Notes: generated from the sequence alone by a model not told the origin. A DNA stretch of 47,527 nt from Bacteroidales bacterium (GCA_027858835.1 JAQIBY010000181.1:1-47527); one strand, 5' to 3'. Numbered from the stretch's first letter, positions 17,724-27,203 are shown. A program made the numbers and translations.

Positions 17724-18116
17724 TTACACTCTTCTACGTTTTGATGGTCTACATCCATTGTGCGGTAATGGAGTAACGTCAATAATTTCGGTTACTTCTA
17801 TCCCTGAGTTGTGGACAGCTCTAATTGCAGATTCACGTCCTGATCCAGGACCTTTCACATAAGCCTTTACTTTACGTAAGCCGGCATCATATGCTACTTT
17901 TGCACAATCTTCAGCAGCCATTTGCGCTGCGTATGGAGTATTTTTCTTACTACCACGGAATCCACGTTTTCCTGAAGATGACCATGAAATTACTTGACCA
18001 TCCGCATTTGTCAGGGTCACAATAATATTGTTGAAGGAGGAATGAATGTGCAATTGCCCATTTGCCTCAACTTTAACAACCCGTTTCCTGGTAACTTTTG
18101 TCTTTTTCTTTGCCAT
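17724..18116 (-). CDS. rpsK: Small-subunit ribosomal protein uS11
   Basis: The product has 130 residues with a basic N-terminal extension ([20 protein letters not shown]). The core is [38 protein letters not shown] and [15 protein letters not shown], ending in the very conserved [13 protein letters not shown]. It forms part of the 30S platform near the mRNA exit and anti-Shine-Dalgarno site. The gene is in the usual rpsM-rpsK-rpsD order. Confidence 0.97.
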   Translation of the reverse strand: MAKKKTKVTRKRVVKVEANGQLHIHSSFNNIIVTLTNADGQVISWSSSGKRGFRGSKKNTPYAAQMAAEDCAKVAYDAGLRKVKAYVKGPGSGRESAIRAVHNSGIEVTEIIDVTPLPHNGCRPSKRRRV

Positions 18117-18134
18117 AGACGATTAATATTTAAA

Positions 18135-18503
18135 CTAAGCTTTCTTTTTATTAGCGATGGTTTTCTTTTTACCACGACGACTACGCGCATTATTTTTCGT
18201 ATGTTGTCCTCTCAATGGTAAACCAATACGATGTCTAATTCCACGGTATGAACCGATGTCCTGCAGACGTTTAATATCAGTTTGTACACGTGACCTAAGT
18301 TCTCCTTCGACACTGTAATTTTCAATTTCAGTACGAATTTTGGACAAAATTTCATCGTCCCAGTCACTTACTTTGATATTTCTATCAACACCGGCCTTCT
18401 CCAGGATTTCCTGCGCGCGGCTTCTTCCGATTCCGTAAACATAGGTTAATGCGATTTCACCTCGTTTATTGTTTGGTATGTCAACACCAGCGATTCTTGC
18501 CAT
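18135..18503 (-). CDS. rpsM: Small-subunit ribosomal protein uS13
   Basis: The product has 122 residues, starting [20 protein letters not shown] with the helix-two-turn-helix [18 protein letters not shown]. The basic tail [20 protein letters not shown] contacts the P-site tRNA and the B1 intersubunit bridges. It follows rpmJ by 28 bases and precedes rpsK by 18, the standard spc/alpha junction. Confidence 0.97.
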   Translation of the reverse strand: MARIAGVDIPNNKRGEIALTYVYGIGRSRAQEILEKAGVDRNIKVSDWDDEILSKIRTEIENYSVEGELRSRVQTDIKRLQDIGSYRGIRHRIGLPLRGQHTKNNARSRRGKKKTIANKKKA

Positions 18504-18531
18504 ATGCTTAAATGATTTTTAAAAATTAAAA

Positions 18532-18648
18532 TTATCCCTGACGTAATTTAAACTTAGGGTTTTTCTTGTTAATCACGTAAAGACGCCCTTTACGTTTCAC
18601 GATTTTACAGTCTGCGCTGCGTTTTTTGACTGATGCTTTGACTTTCAT
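18532..18648 (-). CDS. rpmJ: Large-subunit ribosomal protein bL36 (38 residues)
   Basis: This short gene encodes [20 protein letters not shown] followed by [18 protein letters not shown]. The length (38) and the ends MKV..KK and LRQG are those of bL36. Of the four zinc ligands of the classical form (C-x2-C, C, H) only one Cys remains, at position 14, so this is the zinc-independent C-minus type. It sits between infA and rpsM, its usual place in the superoperon. Confidence 0.95.
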   Translation of the reverse strand: MKVKASVKKRSADCKIVKRKGRLYVINKKNPKFKLRQG

Positions 18649-18662
18649 AATAATTTCTCTTA

Positions 18663-18881
18663 CTATTTATATCTGAATGTTATTCTTCCTTTTGACAAAT
18701 CGTATGGAGACATTTCAACTTTCACTTTATCTCCGGGTAAAATTTTAATATAGTGCATGCGCATCTTTCCGGAAATGTGAGCTGTTAAAATATGTCCGTT
18801 TTCCAGTTCAACACGAAACATTGCATTAGACAATGCTTCTATAATTGTTCCATCTTGTTGTATCGATGCTTGTTTTGCCAT
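18663..18881 (-). CDS. infA: Translation initiation factor IF-1
   Basis: The product has 72 residues, the normal IF-1 length: an OB-fold protein with [24 protein letters not shown] and [20 protein letters not shown]. It binds the 30S A site during initiation and assists IF-2 and IF-3. It lies one base after map and 14 bases before rpmJ, the usual secY-map-infA-rpmJ order of many bacteria. Confidence 0.97.
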   Translation of the reverse strand: MAKQASIQQDGTIIEALSNAMFRVELENGHILTAHISGKMRMHYIKILPGDKVKVEMSPYDLSKGRITFRYK

Positions 18882-18882
18882 A

Positions 18883-19668
18883 TTATTTTTGATTTAATTT
18901 TAATGTTTCGTCAATGATACTAAAATCTGATAATATATCTGCTTTACCATTTGTTATTGCCATGGTATGCTCAAAATGTGCAGCAGGTTTATGATCAGCT
19001 GTTCTGATTGTCCAGCCATCGTCGTCTTGCTTAATAAAGCGTTTCCCGAGAGTAATCATCGGCTCAACGGCGATACACATTCCTGTATCAAGTTTTGGTC
19101 CGGTTCCTTGTCGTCCGTAATTCGGAACTTCAGGACTTTCATGTAAATCCCTTCCTATTCCGTGACCGACAAGTTCTCTAACAACGCCATAACCAAAACT
19201 TTCTGCGTGTTTTTGAACAGCATGTCCGATGTCTCCGATTCGATTTCCGGCAATTGCTTTTTCAATTCCTTTATAAAGCGATTCACGGGTTACTCGAAGT
19301 AGTTTCCGTACATTTTCATCCACATTGCCTATTTCAAATGTATAGCATGAATCTCCATGCATTCCATTTTTATAAGCACCGATATCTATTGAGACAATGT
19401 CTCCATCTTGCAATCGATAATCGTTTGGAATTCCATGTACAACGACATCATTTACAGAAATACAAACTGAATTGGGGAATCCGTTATAATTCAAGAAACC
19501 GGGAACTGCACCGTGATCGTTAAGAAACTCGTGTGCAATTCTATCAATTTCCAGAGTTGAAATTCCAACCTCAATGTATTTAGCAATCTCAGCATGTGTT
19601 TTTGACACTAACTGATTGCTTTCACGCATCAATTCAATTTCTTCTGCTGTTTTTAAATAAATCATCAA
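18883..19668 (-). CDS. map: Methionine aminopeptidase, type I
   Basis: The enzyme has 260-261 residues and removes the initiator Met from nascent chains. The five metal ligands of the pita-bread fold are recognisable: [19 protein letters not shown] (two Asp), [20 protein letters not shown] (His), [11 protein letters not shown] (Glu) and the late FEHTMAIT (Glu). The type I form lacks the 60-residue insert of type II. Two in-frame ATGs start the gene (19668 and 19665); the second is equally likely. It lies between secY and infA. The adk gene found between secY and map in many other bacteria is absent. Confidence 0.96.
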   Translation of the reverse strand: MMIYLKTAEEIELMRESNQLVSKTHAEIAKYIEVGISTLEIDRIAHEFLNDHGAVPGFLNYNGFPNSVCISVNDVVVHGIPNDYRLQDGDIVSIDIGAYKNGMHGDSCYTFEIGNVDENVRKLLRVTRESLYKGIEKAIAGNRIGDIGHAVQKHAESFGYGVVRELVGHGIGRDLHESPEVPNYGRQGTGPKLDTGMCIAVEPMITLGKRFIKQDDDGWTIRTADHKPAAHFEHTMAITNGKADILSDFSIIDETLKLNQK

Positions 19669-19687
19669 AGAACGTTTCTATATCTTT

Positions 19688-21028
19688 TTAGAGTGCAGAA
19701 ACTGTCTGTCCTCTACCTTTAATCTTTCCTGTCCTTGTTAATCCGTCATAATGGCGCATCAACAAATGGCTTTCAATCTGCTGCAAGGTGTCAAGAACAA
19801 CCCCAACAAGGATTAGCAGTGAAGTTCCACCAAAAAACTGAGCAAATTGATTATTAACGCCTGCTAACATTGCGAAAGCTGGCAAAATTGCCACAAGCGC
19901 GAGAAACATTGATCCCGGCAAGGTAATTCGTGACATGATATTATCAATAAACTCAACGGTTCGTTTTCCTGGTTTTACACCGGGAATGAACCCACCATTC
20001 TTTTTCATATCCTCTGCCATTTGTGTCGGATTGACAGTAACAGCAGTATAGAAATAGGTAAAAAGAATAATCATAATTGCGAATACAAAGTTATACCAAA
20101 ATCCGGTAAAATCCGCAAAAGCAAGCGCAAATTTACTAACTTCTCCATCAGATTGAAAACCGGCGAACATCATTGGCACGAACATAAGTGCTTGTGCAAA
20201 GATAATTGGCATTACACCAGCAGCATTAACTTTCAATGGAATATACTGACGTACACCACCATACTGTCTGTTTCCGACTACACGTTTTGCGTACTGAACC
20301 GGAATTCTTCTAACAGCTTGTACCAGTGCAATTGAAACCATAAAGATAACAAAAAGTATTACGATTTCCAAAAGCAACATAATCAGACCACCAGCCTGAC
20401 CACTACCACGTGAAACAATTTCAGACACAAAGGAACCTGGTAATTTAGCGATAATACCAATCATAATCAACAATGAAATACCGTTACCAATTCCTTTGTC
20501 TGTTATACGTTCGCCAAGCCACATAACAAACATTGTTCCAGCTGTCAAAATTAATACAGAACTAAAGTTAAATAAGAATCCAGTAAATGCAAAGGCTTCG
20601 GGGGGAAGTTGTCCATGCAAGTTCGCCATATAAGATGGTGCTTGCAGTAACAAGATACCTACTGTTAAATAGCGAGTAATTTGATTGATTTTTCTTCTTC
20701 CGCTCTCCCCTTCACGTTGCAATCTTTGGAAATACGGAACCGCAATTCCTAACAATTGCACAACAATGGAAGCGGAAATATAAGGCATAATACCAAGACC
20801 AAAAACAGATGCGTTAGAGAATGCACCACCAGAGAACATATCAAGCAATCCTAAAACGCCTTTAGATGTTTGGCTTTGTAAATTTGCCAACATATTTGGG
20901 TCAATTCCAGGAATCACAACATGCGCTCCCAGTCTAAAAATTAGAATAAGCCCAAGCGTTGTTAAAATACGCTTGCGCAAATCTTCAATACGCCAAATAT
21001 TTTTTAAGGTCTCAATAAATTTCTTCAT
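19688..21028 (-). CDS. secY: Protein translocase subunit SecY
   Basis: The product has 446 residues with ten predicted membrane segments. It has the SecY start (IWRIEDLRKRILTTLGLILI), the plug region LANLQSQTSKGVLGLLDMFSGG, LGIMPYISASIVVQLL in TM2, and the loop VRRIPVQYAKRVVGNRQYGG that contacts ribosome and SecA. Near the end is ESHLLMRHYDGLTRTGKIKG. It forms the inner-membrane channel for unfolded proteins with SecE and SecG, which are not in this window. It lies 2 bases after rplO within the spc section. Confidence 0.97.
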   Translation of the reverse strand: MKKFIETLKNIWRIEDLRKRILTTLGLILIFRLGAHVVIPGIDPNMLANLQSQTSKGVLGLLDMFSGGAFSNASVFGLGIMPYISASIVVQLLGIAVPYFQRLQREGESGRRKINQITRYLTVGILLLQAPSYMANLHGQLPPEAFAFTGFLFNFSSVLILTAGTMFVMWLGERITDKGIGNGISLLIMIGIIAKLPGSFVSEIVSRGSGQAGGLIMLLLEIVILFVIFMVSIALVQAVRRIPVQYAKRVVGNRQYGGVRQYIPLKVNAAGVMPIIFAQALMFVPMMFAGFQSDGEVSKFALAFADFTGFWYNFVFAIMIILFTYFYTAVTVNPTQMAEDMKKNGGFIPGVKPGKRTVEFIDNIMSRITLPGSMFLALVAILPAFAMLAGVNNQFAQFFGGTSLLILVGVVLDTLQQIESHLLMRHYDGLTRTGKIKGRGQTVSAL

Positions 21029-21030
21029 CC

Positions 21031-21480
21031 TTAGTATTTTTCTACGGTTCCACCCTGAGCTTCGATTTTCTCTACTGCTGATTTTGAGAAAGCATGTGCT
21101 TTAATATTCACTTTCACACTTAATTCGCCATTACCAAGAATTTTAATCAATTCGTTGCGTTTAGCGAGACCAAAATCAATCATTGTTTCGAAGTCGATAA
21201 CTTCGAGTTTATTATCTTCAGCGATTTTCTGAATTTTGGAAACATTAATTCCAGTAAACTCAACACGATTTCTATTATTAAACCCATATTTTGGGCTAGT
21301 TCTTTGGAGTGGCATTTGTCCACCCTCAAAACCAGACTTACGGGAGTATCCTGAACGAGATTTGGCACCATTATGCCCACGCGTAGAAGTTCCACCTTTA
21401 CCTGATCCTTGACCTCGACCAATGCGTTTACCTTCTTTTTTTACTGATCCTTCAGCCGGTTTTAATGAACTTAAATCCAT
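21031..21480 (-). CDS. rplO: Large-subunit ribosomal protein uL15
   Basis: The product has 149 residues. It starts MDLSSLKPAEGSVKKEGKRI and has the Gly/Arg-rich extension RGQGSGKGGTSTRGHNGAKS, which threads into 23S rRNA. The globular C-terminal part includes INVSKIQKIAEDNKLE and AHAFSKSAVEKIEAQGG. It is directly followed by secY, the usual arrangement. Confidence 0.97.
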   Translation of the reverse strand: MDLSSLKPAEGSVKKEGKRIGRGQGSGKGGTSTRGHNGAKSRSGYSRKSGFEGGQMPLQRTSPKYGFNNRNRVEFTGINVSKIQKIAEDNKLEVIDFETMIDFGLAKRNELIKILGNGELSVKVNIKAHAFSKSAVEKIEAQGGTVEKY

Positions 21481-21498
21481 ATCATTAATTGCTTAAAC

Positions 21499-21681
21499 TT
21501 ATTTAACATCTTCAATTTTCACCAAATGGCTAACTTTTTTTGCCATTCCCAGAATCTGAGGAGTAGCTTCGTGCTCAACAGTCTGGTTCATTTTTTTTAT
21601 CCCCAATGCAATGAGGGTATTTTTTTGTCGCTTATCGTAACCGATTGCGCTTCTAATTTGAGTAATTTTCACTTTCGCCAT
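21499..21681 (-). CDS. rpmD: Large-subunit ribosomal protein uL30
   Basis: The product has 60 residues: MAKVKITQIRSAIGYDKRQK and then NTLIALGIKKMNQTV, the typical uL30 fold. The open frame extends to 21750, but the extra 23 residues overlap the end of rpsE and are not uL30-like, so I start at 21681. The stop of rpsE (21692) is 10 bases upstream. Confidence 0.95.
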   Translation of the reverse strand: MAKVKITQIRSAIGYDKRQKNTLIALGIKKMNQTVEHEATPQILGMAKKVSHLVKIEDVK

Positions 21682-21691
21682 GTCAGTAATC

Positions 21692-22207
21692 TTAACCATT
21701 AAACACTTTTTCAAGAGAAACTCCACGATGTTCAGCGACAGTATATGCATCTCTCATTTCAAGTAATGCATTCATAGTAGCTTTCACGAGGTTGTGCGGA
21801 TTAGATGATCCTTTAGATTTTGCAAGAACATCTTTAACGCCAACACTTTCAAGTACTGCACGCATCGCACCACCTGCTTTTACACCAGTACCATCAGATG
21901 CCGGTTTCAACCATACTTTAGCACCGGAATATTTTCCGATTTGTTCGTGTGGGATTGTATTATTATAAATAGGAACTTTGACCAGATTTTTCTTAGCATC
22001 ATCAACAGCTTTTTCAATTGCTGAGGTAACTTCCCCGGCTTTTCCTAATCCGTGTCCGACAATACCATCCTCGTTACCCACGACAACGATAGCAGCAAAG
22101 GTAAAATTACGTCCACCTTTCGTTACTTTAGTTACACGGTTAATTGCAACTAGTCTGTCTTTTAATTCGAGATCACTCGCTTTAACTTTTCTTACGTTGT
22201 TTGACAT
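21692..22207 (-). CDS. rpsE: Small-subunit ribosomal protein uS5
   Basis: The product has 171 residues. The double-stranded RNA-binding domain has [20 protein letters not shown] and [20 protein letters not shown]. The C-terminal domain has [20 protein letters not shown] and [18 protein letters not shown]. The loop KGGRNFTF, where spectinomycin-resistance changes map in other bacteria, looks wild-type. It lies 6 bases after rplR. Confidence 0.97.
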   Translation of the reverse strand: MSNNVRKVKASDLELKDRLVAINRVTKVTKGGRNFTFAAIVVVGNEDGIVGHGLGKAGEVTSAIEKAVDDAKKNLVKVPIYNNTIPHEQIGKYSGAKVWLKPASDGTGVKAGGAMRAVLESVGVKDVLAKSKGSSNPHNLVKATMNALLEMRDAYTVAEHRGVSLEKVFNG

Positions 22208-22213
22208 AATAGC

Positions 22214-22570
22214 TTAAAATTTTAGTCCACCTTTTCTGGCGCCTTCAGCAAATGCTTTCACACGGCCATGATACTGATAACCTCCACGATCAAAAACGAC
22301 CTGATTAATTCCTGCTTCCACAGCTTTTTTAGCTATTGCTTCGCCCGCTTTTCTCGCGAGTTCAGATTTTTTAGCTTTTTCGTCTGCAAGTTCTTTATCA
22401 GTAGTTGCGACTGCTGTCATAGTATGTCCCTTTTGGTCGTCAATAATCTGTGCAACAATGTGTTTATTGCTCCGGAATACCGCCAAGCGGGGTTTTTCCT
22501 CAGTACCCTGGATTTTATTACGGATACTTCTACGGATTTTATTTCTTTTTTCTTCTCTATTTTTAGACAT
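22214..22570 (-). CDS. rplR: Large-subunit ribosomal protein uL18
   Basis: The product has 118 residues. It has the uL18 core [38 protein letters not shown] and [20 protein letters not shown]. It binds 5S rRNA together with uL5. The gene is in the conserved rplF-rplR-rpsE order with gaps of 18 and 6 bases. Confidence 0.97.
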   Translation of the reverse strand: MSKNREEKRNKIRRSIRNKIQGTEEKPRLAVFRSNKHIVAQIIDDQKGHTMTAVATTDKELADEKAKKSELARKAGEAIAKKAVEAGINQVVFDRGGYQYHGRVKAFAEGARKGGLKF

Positions 22571-22588
22571 GGTTCAGATTTTTAACGA

Positions 22589-23140
22589 TTAGACACTAGC
22601 AGTTTTACCAGCTTTCTTACGTACGACTTCACCGACAAATCGAATTCCTTTTCCTTTATATGGTTCCACAGGTCTAAGTGATCTGATTTTTGCCACAACG
22701 TGTCCAAGTAATTGTTTGTCATGACTTTTCAGGCTGACAGTTGTATTAGATCGCTTTTCGGTTTTACATTCGACTTGCACTTCTTCTGGAATTTCAAAGA
22801 AGATATGGTGTGAATATCCGAGGCTAAAATCTATAAGTTGTCCTTGATTTTCAGCTTTATAACCGACACCAACGAGTTCGAGCTTGGCTGTGAATCCTTC
22901 AGAAACGCCTTGAATCATATTCGACACAAGCGATCTGTAAAGACCGTGCATTGCTTTATGTTCAATGGAGTCAGTTGGTCTGTCAATAACCATTTCAGTT
23001 TCTCTCACTTCAATAGTTAATTCATCATTCACTTTCTGTTCCAGTTGACCCAGGGGACCTTTAACTGTCACAAGATTCTCTTTGGCAGTTACATCTACTC
23101 CCTGTGGTATTTGAATTGGTAATTTCCCTATTCTAGACAT
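22589..23140 (-). CDS. rplF: Large-subunit ribosomal protein uL6
   Basis: The product has 183 residues with two repeated alpha/beta domains. It starts MSRIGKLPIQIPQGVDV and has VTVKGPLGQLEQ. The C-terminal signature is EPYKGKGIRFVGEVVRKKAGK. It lies at the factor-binding base near the sarcin-ricin loop. It is 14 bases after rpsH and 18 bases before rplR. Confidence 0.97.
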   Translation of the reverse strand: MSRIGKLPIQIPQGVDVTAKENLVTVKGPLGQLEQKVNDELTIEVRETEMVIDRPTDSIEHKAMHGLYRSLVSNMIQGVSEGFTAKLELVGVGYKAENQGQLIDFSLGYSHHIFFEIPEEVQVECKTEKRSNTTVSLKSHDKQLLGHVVAKIRSLRPVEPYKGKGIRFVGEVVRKKAGKTASV

Positions 23141-23154
23141 GGTAAACTAAATTA

Positions 23155-23550
23155 TTAATAAACGTAACACAAAACTTCTCCACCGACTTCAAGCTTTCTA
23201 GCCTCTTTGTCAGTCATTACACCTTGGGATGTTGACAAAATAGCCACACCTAATCCATTCAAAACTCTGGGAATGTCATCGGTGTTCACATATTTTCTAA
23301 GTCCCGGGCGGCTGATACGTTCGAGTTTCTTAATTGCGGAAATTTTCGTTTCCGGATGATATTTTAAAGCAATTTTAATGAGTCCCTGATGTCCTGCTTC
23401 CTCAAATTTATAATTAAGGATATAACCTTTATCAAAAAGGACTTTCGTCATTTCCCTTTTAAGGTTAGATCCAGGAATTTCGACTACTCTATGTTTTGCC
23501 TGGATGCCGTTTCTGATTCTAGTCAGATAATCTGCAATCGGATCTGTCAT
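23155..23550 (-). CDS. rpsH: Small-subunit ribosomal protein uS8
   Basis: The product has 131 residues: MTDPIADYLTRIRNGIQAKH, RISRPGLRKYVNTDDIPRVL and LGVAILSTSQGVMTDKEARK, ending GGEVLCYVY. It binds the central domain of 16S rRNA and represses the spc operon in E. coli through an rplE leader element; such an element is not apparent here. It lies 18 bases downstream of rpsN. Confidence 0.97.
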   Translation of the reverse strand: MTDPIADYLTRIRNGIQAKHRVVEIPGSNLKREMTKVLFDKGYILNYKFEEAGHQGLIKIALKYHPETKISAIKKLERISRPGLRKYVNTDDIPRVLNGLGVAILSTSQGVMTDKEARKLEVGGEVLCYVY

Positions 23551-23568
23551 ATCTAATTTTCTTAAATT

Positions 23569-23838
23569 TTACCAACTTGATTTTTTAACACCGGGGATCA
23601 GTCCATTAGACGCCATTTCTCTGAACACAATACGGCTTACTCCGAATTGTCTTATATAACCTTTTGGTCGACCGGTAATACTACAACGATTATGCAAACG
23701 CACTTTCGAAGAATTTTTAGGCAATTTATGCAATTCATCAAGTCTGCCTTCTTCCTTGAGTTGTTTGCGTTTGGCAGCATATTTGTCAACCATTTTTTGG
23801 CGCTTAACTTCGCGCGCTTTCATGGATTCTTTAGCCAT
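23569..23838 (-). CDS. rpsN: Small-subunit ribosomal protein uS14 (zinc-free long form)
   Basis: The product has 89 residues, the long C-minus form. [20 protein letters not shown] is followed by [20 protein letters not shown], with a single Cys where the zinc form has a CxxC pair, and it ends [11 protein letters not shown]. It lies at the 30S head near uS3 and uS10. It is 3 bases after rplE and 18 bases before rpsH. Confidence 0.97.
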   Translation of the reverse strand: MAKESMKAREVKRQKMVDKYAAKRKQLKEEGRLDELHKLPKNSSKVRLHNRCSITGRPKGYIRQFGVSRIVFREMASNGLIPGVKKSSW

Positions 23839-23841
23839 ATC

Positions 23842-24399
23842 TTAACTTTTTTTATTGTTTTTAAATGGGAAACCAAACTCTTTGAGGAGTGCATATCCTT
23901 CTTCATCAGTTTTTGCTGAAGTGACAAAAGTGATATTCATACCCATGAGTTTATCAACCTGATCAAATTGGATTTCAGGGAAAATAATTTGCTCAGTAAT
24001 ACCGAGTGTGTAATTTCCTCTACCATCTAATTTGAAAGGCACCCCGTTAAAGTCACGAATACGTGGTAGTGATGCTCTTACAAGTCTTTCAAGGAACTCA
24101 TACATTCTTTGGCGGCGCAATGTTACCCTTACCCCAATCGGCATATCTCTTCTCAATTTAAAGTTAGAGATGTCGCGTTTTGACATAGTAGAAACTGCTC
24201 TTTGCCCGGTAATAATAGTAATTTCATCAATCGCTGATTGGATAAGTTTTTTATCAGTAATTGCTTCACCAATTCCTTGATTAATCACTATCTTTTCGAT
24301 TCTTGGTATTTCCATTGTTGAGCTGTACTGAAATTTTTCTTTCAGTGCGGGAGCTACCACGTCGAAATATTTTTTCTGAAAATTCGGAATATTAGCCAT
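23842..24399 (-). CDS. rplE: Large-subunit ribosomal protein uL5
   Basis: The product has 185 residues, starting [20 protein letters not shown], with IEKIVINQGIGEA, ISNFKLRRDMPIGVRVTLRR and RGNYTLGITEQIIFPEI. It binds 5S rRNA and contacts the P-site tRNA. The ATG overlaps the rplX stop by one base. AGGAG sequences precede the start but fall within rplX codons (Glu-Glu), so their role as a ribosome binding site is unclear. Confidence 0.97.
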   Translation of the reverse strand: MANIPNFQKKYFDVVAPALKEKFQYSSTMEIPRIEKIVINQGIGEAITDKKLIQSAIDEITIITGQRAVSTMSKRDISNFKLRRDMPIGVRVTLRRQRMYEFLERLVRASLPRIRDFNGVPFKLDGRGNYTLGITEQIIFPEIQFDQVDKLMGMNITFVTSAKTDEEGYALLKEFGFPFKNNKKS

Positions 24400-24722
24400 T
24401 ATTTAATCTCCTCTCCTGATTTTTTAGCGAATCGAACCAATTTTCCATTTTTATCGGCTTTTCTACCGATTCGTGTTGGAGTTCCTTCTTTTGGATCAAT
24501 AAGCATAAGATTAGACAGATGTATCGGAGCTTCCTGTTTCACAATACCACCTTCGGTATTATTTGCGTTAGGTTTTGTGTGTTTCGATACAATATTAGCG
24601 CCCTCGACAATGGCTTTGTATTTCTTCGGAAGGATTTCAAGGACTTTACCTTGGAAGCCTTTATCTTCACCGGAAATAACTTTAACCATGTCTCCTTTTT
24701 TAATATGTAATTTTTTTACCAT
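24399..24722 (-). CDS. rplX: Large-subunit ribosomal protein uL24
   Basis: The product has 107 residues with an N-terminal KOW motif: [20 protein letters not shown] followed by [20 protein letters not shown]. It is an early assembly protein near the exit tunnel. I start at MVKKLHI (24722); a start three codons upstream is less like the family. The gap to rplN is 12 bases. Confidence 0.96.
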   Translation of the reverse strand: MVKKLHIKKGDMVKVISGEDKGFQGKVLEILPKKYKAIVEGANIVSKHTKPNANNTEGGIVKQEAPIHLSNLMLIDPKEGTPTRIGRKADKNGKLVRFAKKSGEEIK

Positions 24723-24734
24723 GACAATCAATTT

Positions 24735-25103
24735 TTACAACACTTCAGATGCGAGTGAGACAATTTTCATATATTTATCTTGGCGCAGTTCTCTAGGAAT
24801 TGGGCCGAAGATCCGAGTACCACGAATTTCACCTGTAGTATTAAGTAAAACACAAGCATTATCATCGAACCGTATATAAGAGCCATCATCACGACGGGCT
24901 TCTTTTTTAGTTCTAACGACAACTGCACGAGTTACTGTTCCTTTTTTCAATTCTCCACCGGGGAGTGCAGATTTCACTGTAACGACAATCTGATCACCGA
25001 TTCCTGCATATCTAGTTCCTGTACCCCCGAGAACTCGGATGCACTGGACGACTTTAGCGCCACTATTGTCAGCGACTGCTAGTTTGGATTCCTGCTGTAT
25101 CAT
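24735..25103 (-). CDS. rplN: Large-subunit ribosomal protein uL14
   Basis: The product has 122 residues, exactly the usual length. It starts [20 protein letters not shown], with [20 protein letters not shown] and [20 protein letters not shown], ending IVSLASEVL. It forms intersubunit bridges and is the RsfS (silencing factor) docking site in other bacteria. It lies 2 bases after rpsQ. Confidence 0.98.
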   Translation of the reverse strand: MIQQESKLAVADNSGAKVVQCIRVLGGTGTRYAGIGDQIVVTVKSALPGGELKKGTVTRAVVVRTKKEARRDDGSYIRFDDNACVLLNTTGEIRGTRIFGPIPRELRQDKYMKIVSLASEVL

Positions 25104-25105
25104 GG

Positions 25106-25360
25106 TTACTTAACTTTTTCAACGATTTCCACTAATCTCCACGTTTTATTCTTGCTCAGTGGGCGAGTTTCCATAATTTTTACGGTATCGCCGATATCAC
25201 AAGTATTTTGCTCATCATGAGCAACTAATCGTTTTGATTTATTTACAAACTTTCCGTATTTCGGATGTTTCATTTTACGTTTCACATCCACAGTGATGGA
25301 TTTATCCATTTTGTTGCTAACAACAACACCGATACGCTCTTTTCTTAAATTTCGTTCCAT
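25106..25360 (-). CDS. rpsQ: Small-subunit ribosomal protein uS17
   Basis: The product has 84 residues with an OB-fold: [39 protein letters not shown] and [20 protein letters not shown]. It is a primary 16S rRNA-binding assembly protein. It lies 8 bases after rpmC and 2 bases before rplN, in the conserved S10 order. Confidence 0.97.
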   Translation of the reverse strand: MERNLRKERIGVVVSNKMDKSITVDVKRKMKHPKYGKFVNKSKRLVAHDEQNTCDIGDTVKIMETRPLSKNKTWRLVEIVEKVK

Positions 25361-25368
25361 ATTCCGAC

Positions 25369-25566
25369 TTATTTAGCACTGCTTTGACGTTTATTCCACT
25401 CTGTCATTAGACGAGCAATATTTCGTCTGGTTTCAGGAATTTTATTTGGATTTTCCAAGGGAGATACAGCATGGCTTATTTTCATTTTCCGAAGGATGAG
25501 TTTTTCCTCGCCAATCCGCTCTTGGACTTCCTTATCTGTCATTTGTTCAATTTCCGAATTTTTCAT
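25369..25566 (-). CDS. rpmC: Large-subunit ribosomal protein uL29
   Basis: The product has 65 residues forming a two-helix hairpin, starting [20 protein letters not shown]. The [15 protein letters not shown] segment is close to the usual uL29 C-terminus. It lies beside the exit tunnel with uL23 and helps form the trigger factor and SRP platform. It follows rplP by 11 bases. Confidence 0.96.
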   Translation of the reverse strand: MKNSEIEQMTDKEVQERIGEEKLILRKMKISHAVSPLENPNKIPETRRNIARLMTEWNKRQSSAK

Positions 25567-25577
25567 TGCTCCCCAAA

Positions 25578-26003
25578 TTAAATATTATAATCGTAATCGT
25601 GACGAACAGTAAATTTCGTCTTCACAGGTAACTTTTGAGAACCGAGTCTCATTGCTTCTTTCGCATGATCAAAGCTCACTCCGTCGATTTCAAAAACAAT
25701 TCTTCCCGGAGTTACACGAGCAACAAAGCTTTCAGGATCACCTTTCCCTTTACCCATACGAACCTCTGCAGGTTTTTTAGTAATTGGTTTATCGGGGAAA
25801 ACACGTATCCAGAGTTTACCTTGGCGTTGCATTTGTCGTGTAATCGCTACCCTAGCAGCTTCGAGCTGACGACCAGTCAACCAAGCAGTTTCGAGCGATT
25901 TAATAGCAAATGAACCAAAAGCGAGTTGATTTCCACGCTGGGCATTACCTTTCATTTTGCCCTTTTGCTGCCGTCTGTATTTTGTTTTTTTAGGTTGTAA
26001 CAT
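25578..26003 (-). CDS. rplP: Large-subunit ribosomal protein uL16
   Basis: The product has 141 residues: [60 protein letters not shown] and [17 protein letters not shown]. It organises the A-site/peptidyl-transferase region. Unlike most genes here it has a strong Shine-Dalgarno, AAGGAG, with a 7-base spacer. That is unusual for a Bacteroidota gene. The gap to rpsC is 18 bases and contains this site. Confidence 0.97.
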   Translation of the reverse strand: MLQPKKTKYRRQQKGKMKGNAQRGNQLAFGSFAIKSLETAWLTGRQLEAARVAITRQMQRQGKLWIRVFPDKPITKKPAEVRMGKGKGDPESFVARVTPGRIVFEIDGVSFDHAKEAMRLGSQKLPVKTKFTVRHDYDYNI

Positions 26004-26010
26004 TTCTAAA

Positions 26011-26016
26011 CTCCTT
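26011..26016 (-). promoter_or_regulatory. Strong Shine-Dalgarno AAGGAG before rplP
   Basis: AAGGAG on the minus strand lies 7 bases before the rplP ATG, in the 18-base gap after rpsC and outside any coding sequence. In Bacteroidota the anti-SD is mostly sequestered and few genes have SD sites, so a perfect one here is noteworthy. Confidence 0.6.
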
Positions 26017-26021
26017 TTTCG

Positions 26022-26735
26022 TTATTTTCTTCTCTTACGTGTGAACTTTTTCTTGCCACCTGCATTTCCGGGTTTTTTGGACATCCCGACATTAGGAGAC
26101 AAATCTCTTTTTCCATAGATTTCGCCGCGACAAATCCATGTTTTCACTCCAAGCATACCAGTTTTTGTTAATGCCTCAGCCAAAGCATAATCGATATCTG
26201 CACGGAATGTATGCAACGGGATTCTACCCTCTTTATGAGTTTCAGATCTCGCCATTTCAGCTCCATTCAAACGACCGGAGACAAGAATTTTAATTCCTTC
26301 GGCTCCCATTCTCATGGTAGAAGCGATAGCCATTTTGACAGCACGACGATACGCAATTTTCCCTTCAATCTGTCGAGCTACATTATTAGCTACGAGTGCA
26401 GCATCTAACTCCGGGCGTTTAATCTCGAAGATATTGATTTGCACTTCTTTTTTAGTAATTTTTTTGAGCTCTTCTTTAAGCTGATCCACTTCTTGTCCAC
26501 CGCGACCGATAATGATACCTGGTCTTGCAGTATGAATTGTTATGGTGATCATCTTAACTGAACGCTCAATAATAATTTTGGCAACACTAGCTTTCGCGAG
26601 GCGCACATTCAAATAACGACGGATTTTATAATCTTCGAGCAGTTTGTCGCCGTAATTATTTCCACCGTACCAATTTGAATCCCATCCTCTGATGATTCCT
26701 AATCTATTACCTATTGGATTAACCTTCTGTCCCAT
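26022..26735 (-). CDS. rpsC: Small-subunit ribosomal protein uS3
   Basis: The product has 237 residues. The N-terminal part is [20 protein letters not shown]. The KH domain has [20 protein letters not shown] with the GxxG loop, and the C-terminal domain has [20 protein letters not shown] and IWICRG-like [12 protein letters not shown] short basic tail rich in Lys and Gly ends the protein. It lies at the mRNA entry and has helicase-associated residues in the family. It is 11 bases downstream of rplV. Confidence 0.97.
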   Translation of the reverse strand: MGQKVNPIGNRLGIIRGWDSNWYGGNNYGDKLLEDYKIRRYLNVRLAKASVAKIIIERSVKMITITIHTARPGIIIGRGGQEVDQLKEELKKITKKEVQINIFEIKRPELDAALVANNVARQIEGKIAYRRAVKMAIASTMRMGAEGIKILVSGRLNGAEMARSETHKEGRIPLHTFRADIDYALAEALTKTGMLGVKTWICRGEIYGKRDLSPNVGMSKKPGNAGGKKKFTRKRRK

Positions 26736-26746
26736 TGAATATCGCT

Positions 26747-27187
26747 TTAATTTTCTGAAACTTCTTGAACTTCAACATTACTTGCTTCCATAGCATTCAC
26801 ACTTTCTACGATAATAGTTACGTGGTTTGAACGTTTTCTAATTCGATAAGCGCGCCCCTGTGGAGCAGGTTGGATTCTTTTAAGCATTCTTGCCGAATCC
26901 ACAAATACTTCTTTCACAAAAAGGTTTGCCTCTTCGAGTCTTACCCCTTCGTTTTTAGCTTGCCAGTTAGCAATAGCAGACATTAAAAGTTTTTCCATTC
27001 GCACTGAAGCTTCTTTGGTTGAAAACTTAAGAATGTCCAAGGCCTGATTCGCATCTTTACCACGAATCAGGTCAGCTAACAATCGCATTTTTCTAGGCGA
27101 TGTGGGGCAGTTTTTAAGAACTGCGTAGCTGATATTTTTTTTAGCCTCTTTTTTAGCTTCGGCTGATTTTCTTTTGCGTGCACTCAT
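26747..27187 (-). CDS. rplV: Large-subunit ribosomal protein uL22
   Basis: The product has 146 residues. The core (about 20-130) has [40 protein letters not shown] and the tunnel-lining hairpin [20 protein letters not shown]. It carries a basic N-terminal extension ([17 protein letters not shown]) and an acidic C-terminal one, longer than the 110-residue E. coli protein. It lies 16 bases after rpsS. Confidence 0.97.
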   Translation of the reverse strand: MSARKRKSAEAKKEAKKNISYAVLKNCPTSPRKMRLLADLIRGKDANQALDILKFSTKEASVRMEKLLMSAIANWQAKNEGVRLEEANLFVKEVFVDSARMLKRIQPAPQGRAYRIRKRSNHVTIIVESVNAMEASNVEVQEVSEN

Positions 27188-27203
27188 AACAATTTCAGTT
27201 TAA

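Noticed and set aside
24400-24412. Shine-Dalgarno AGGAG before rplE
   Set aside because: The motif falls in Glu codons at the end of rplX, so it may exist only because of the protein sequence.
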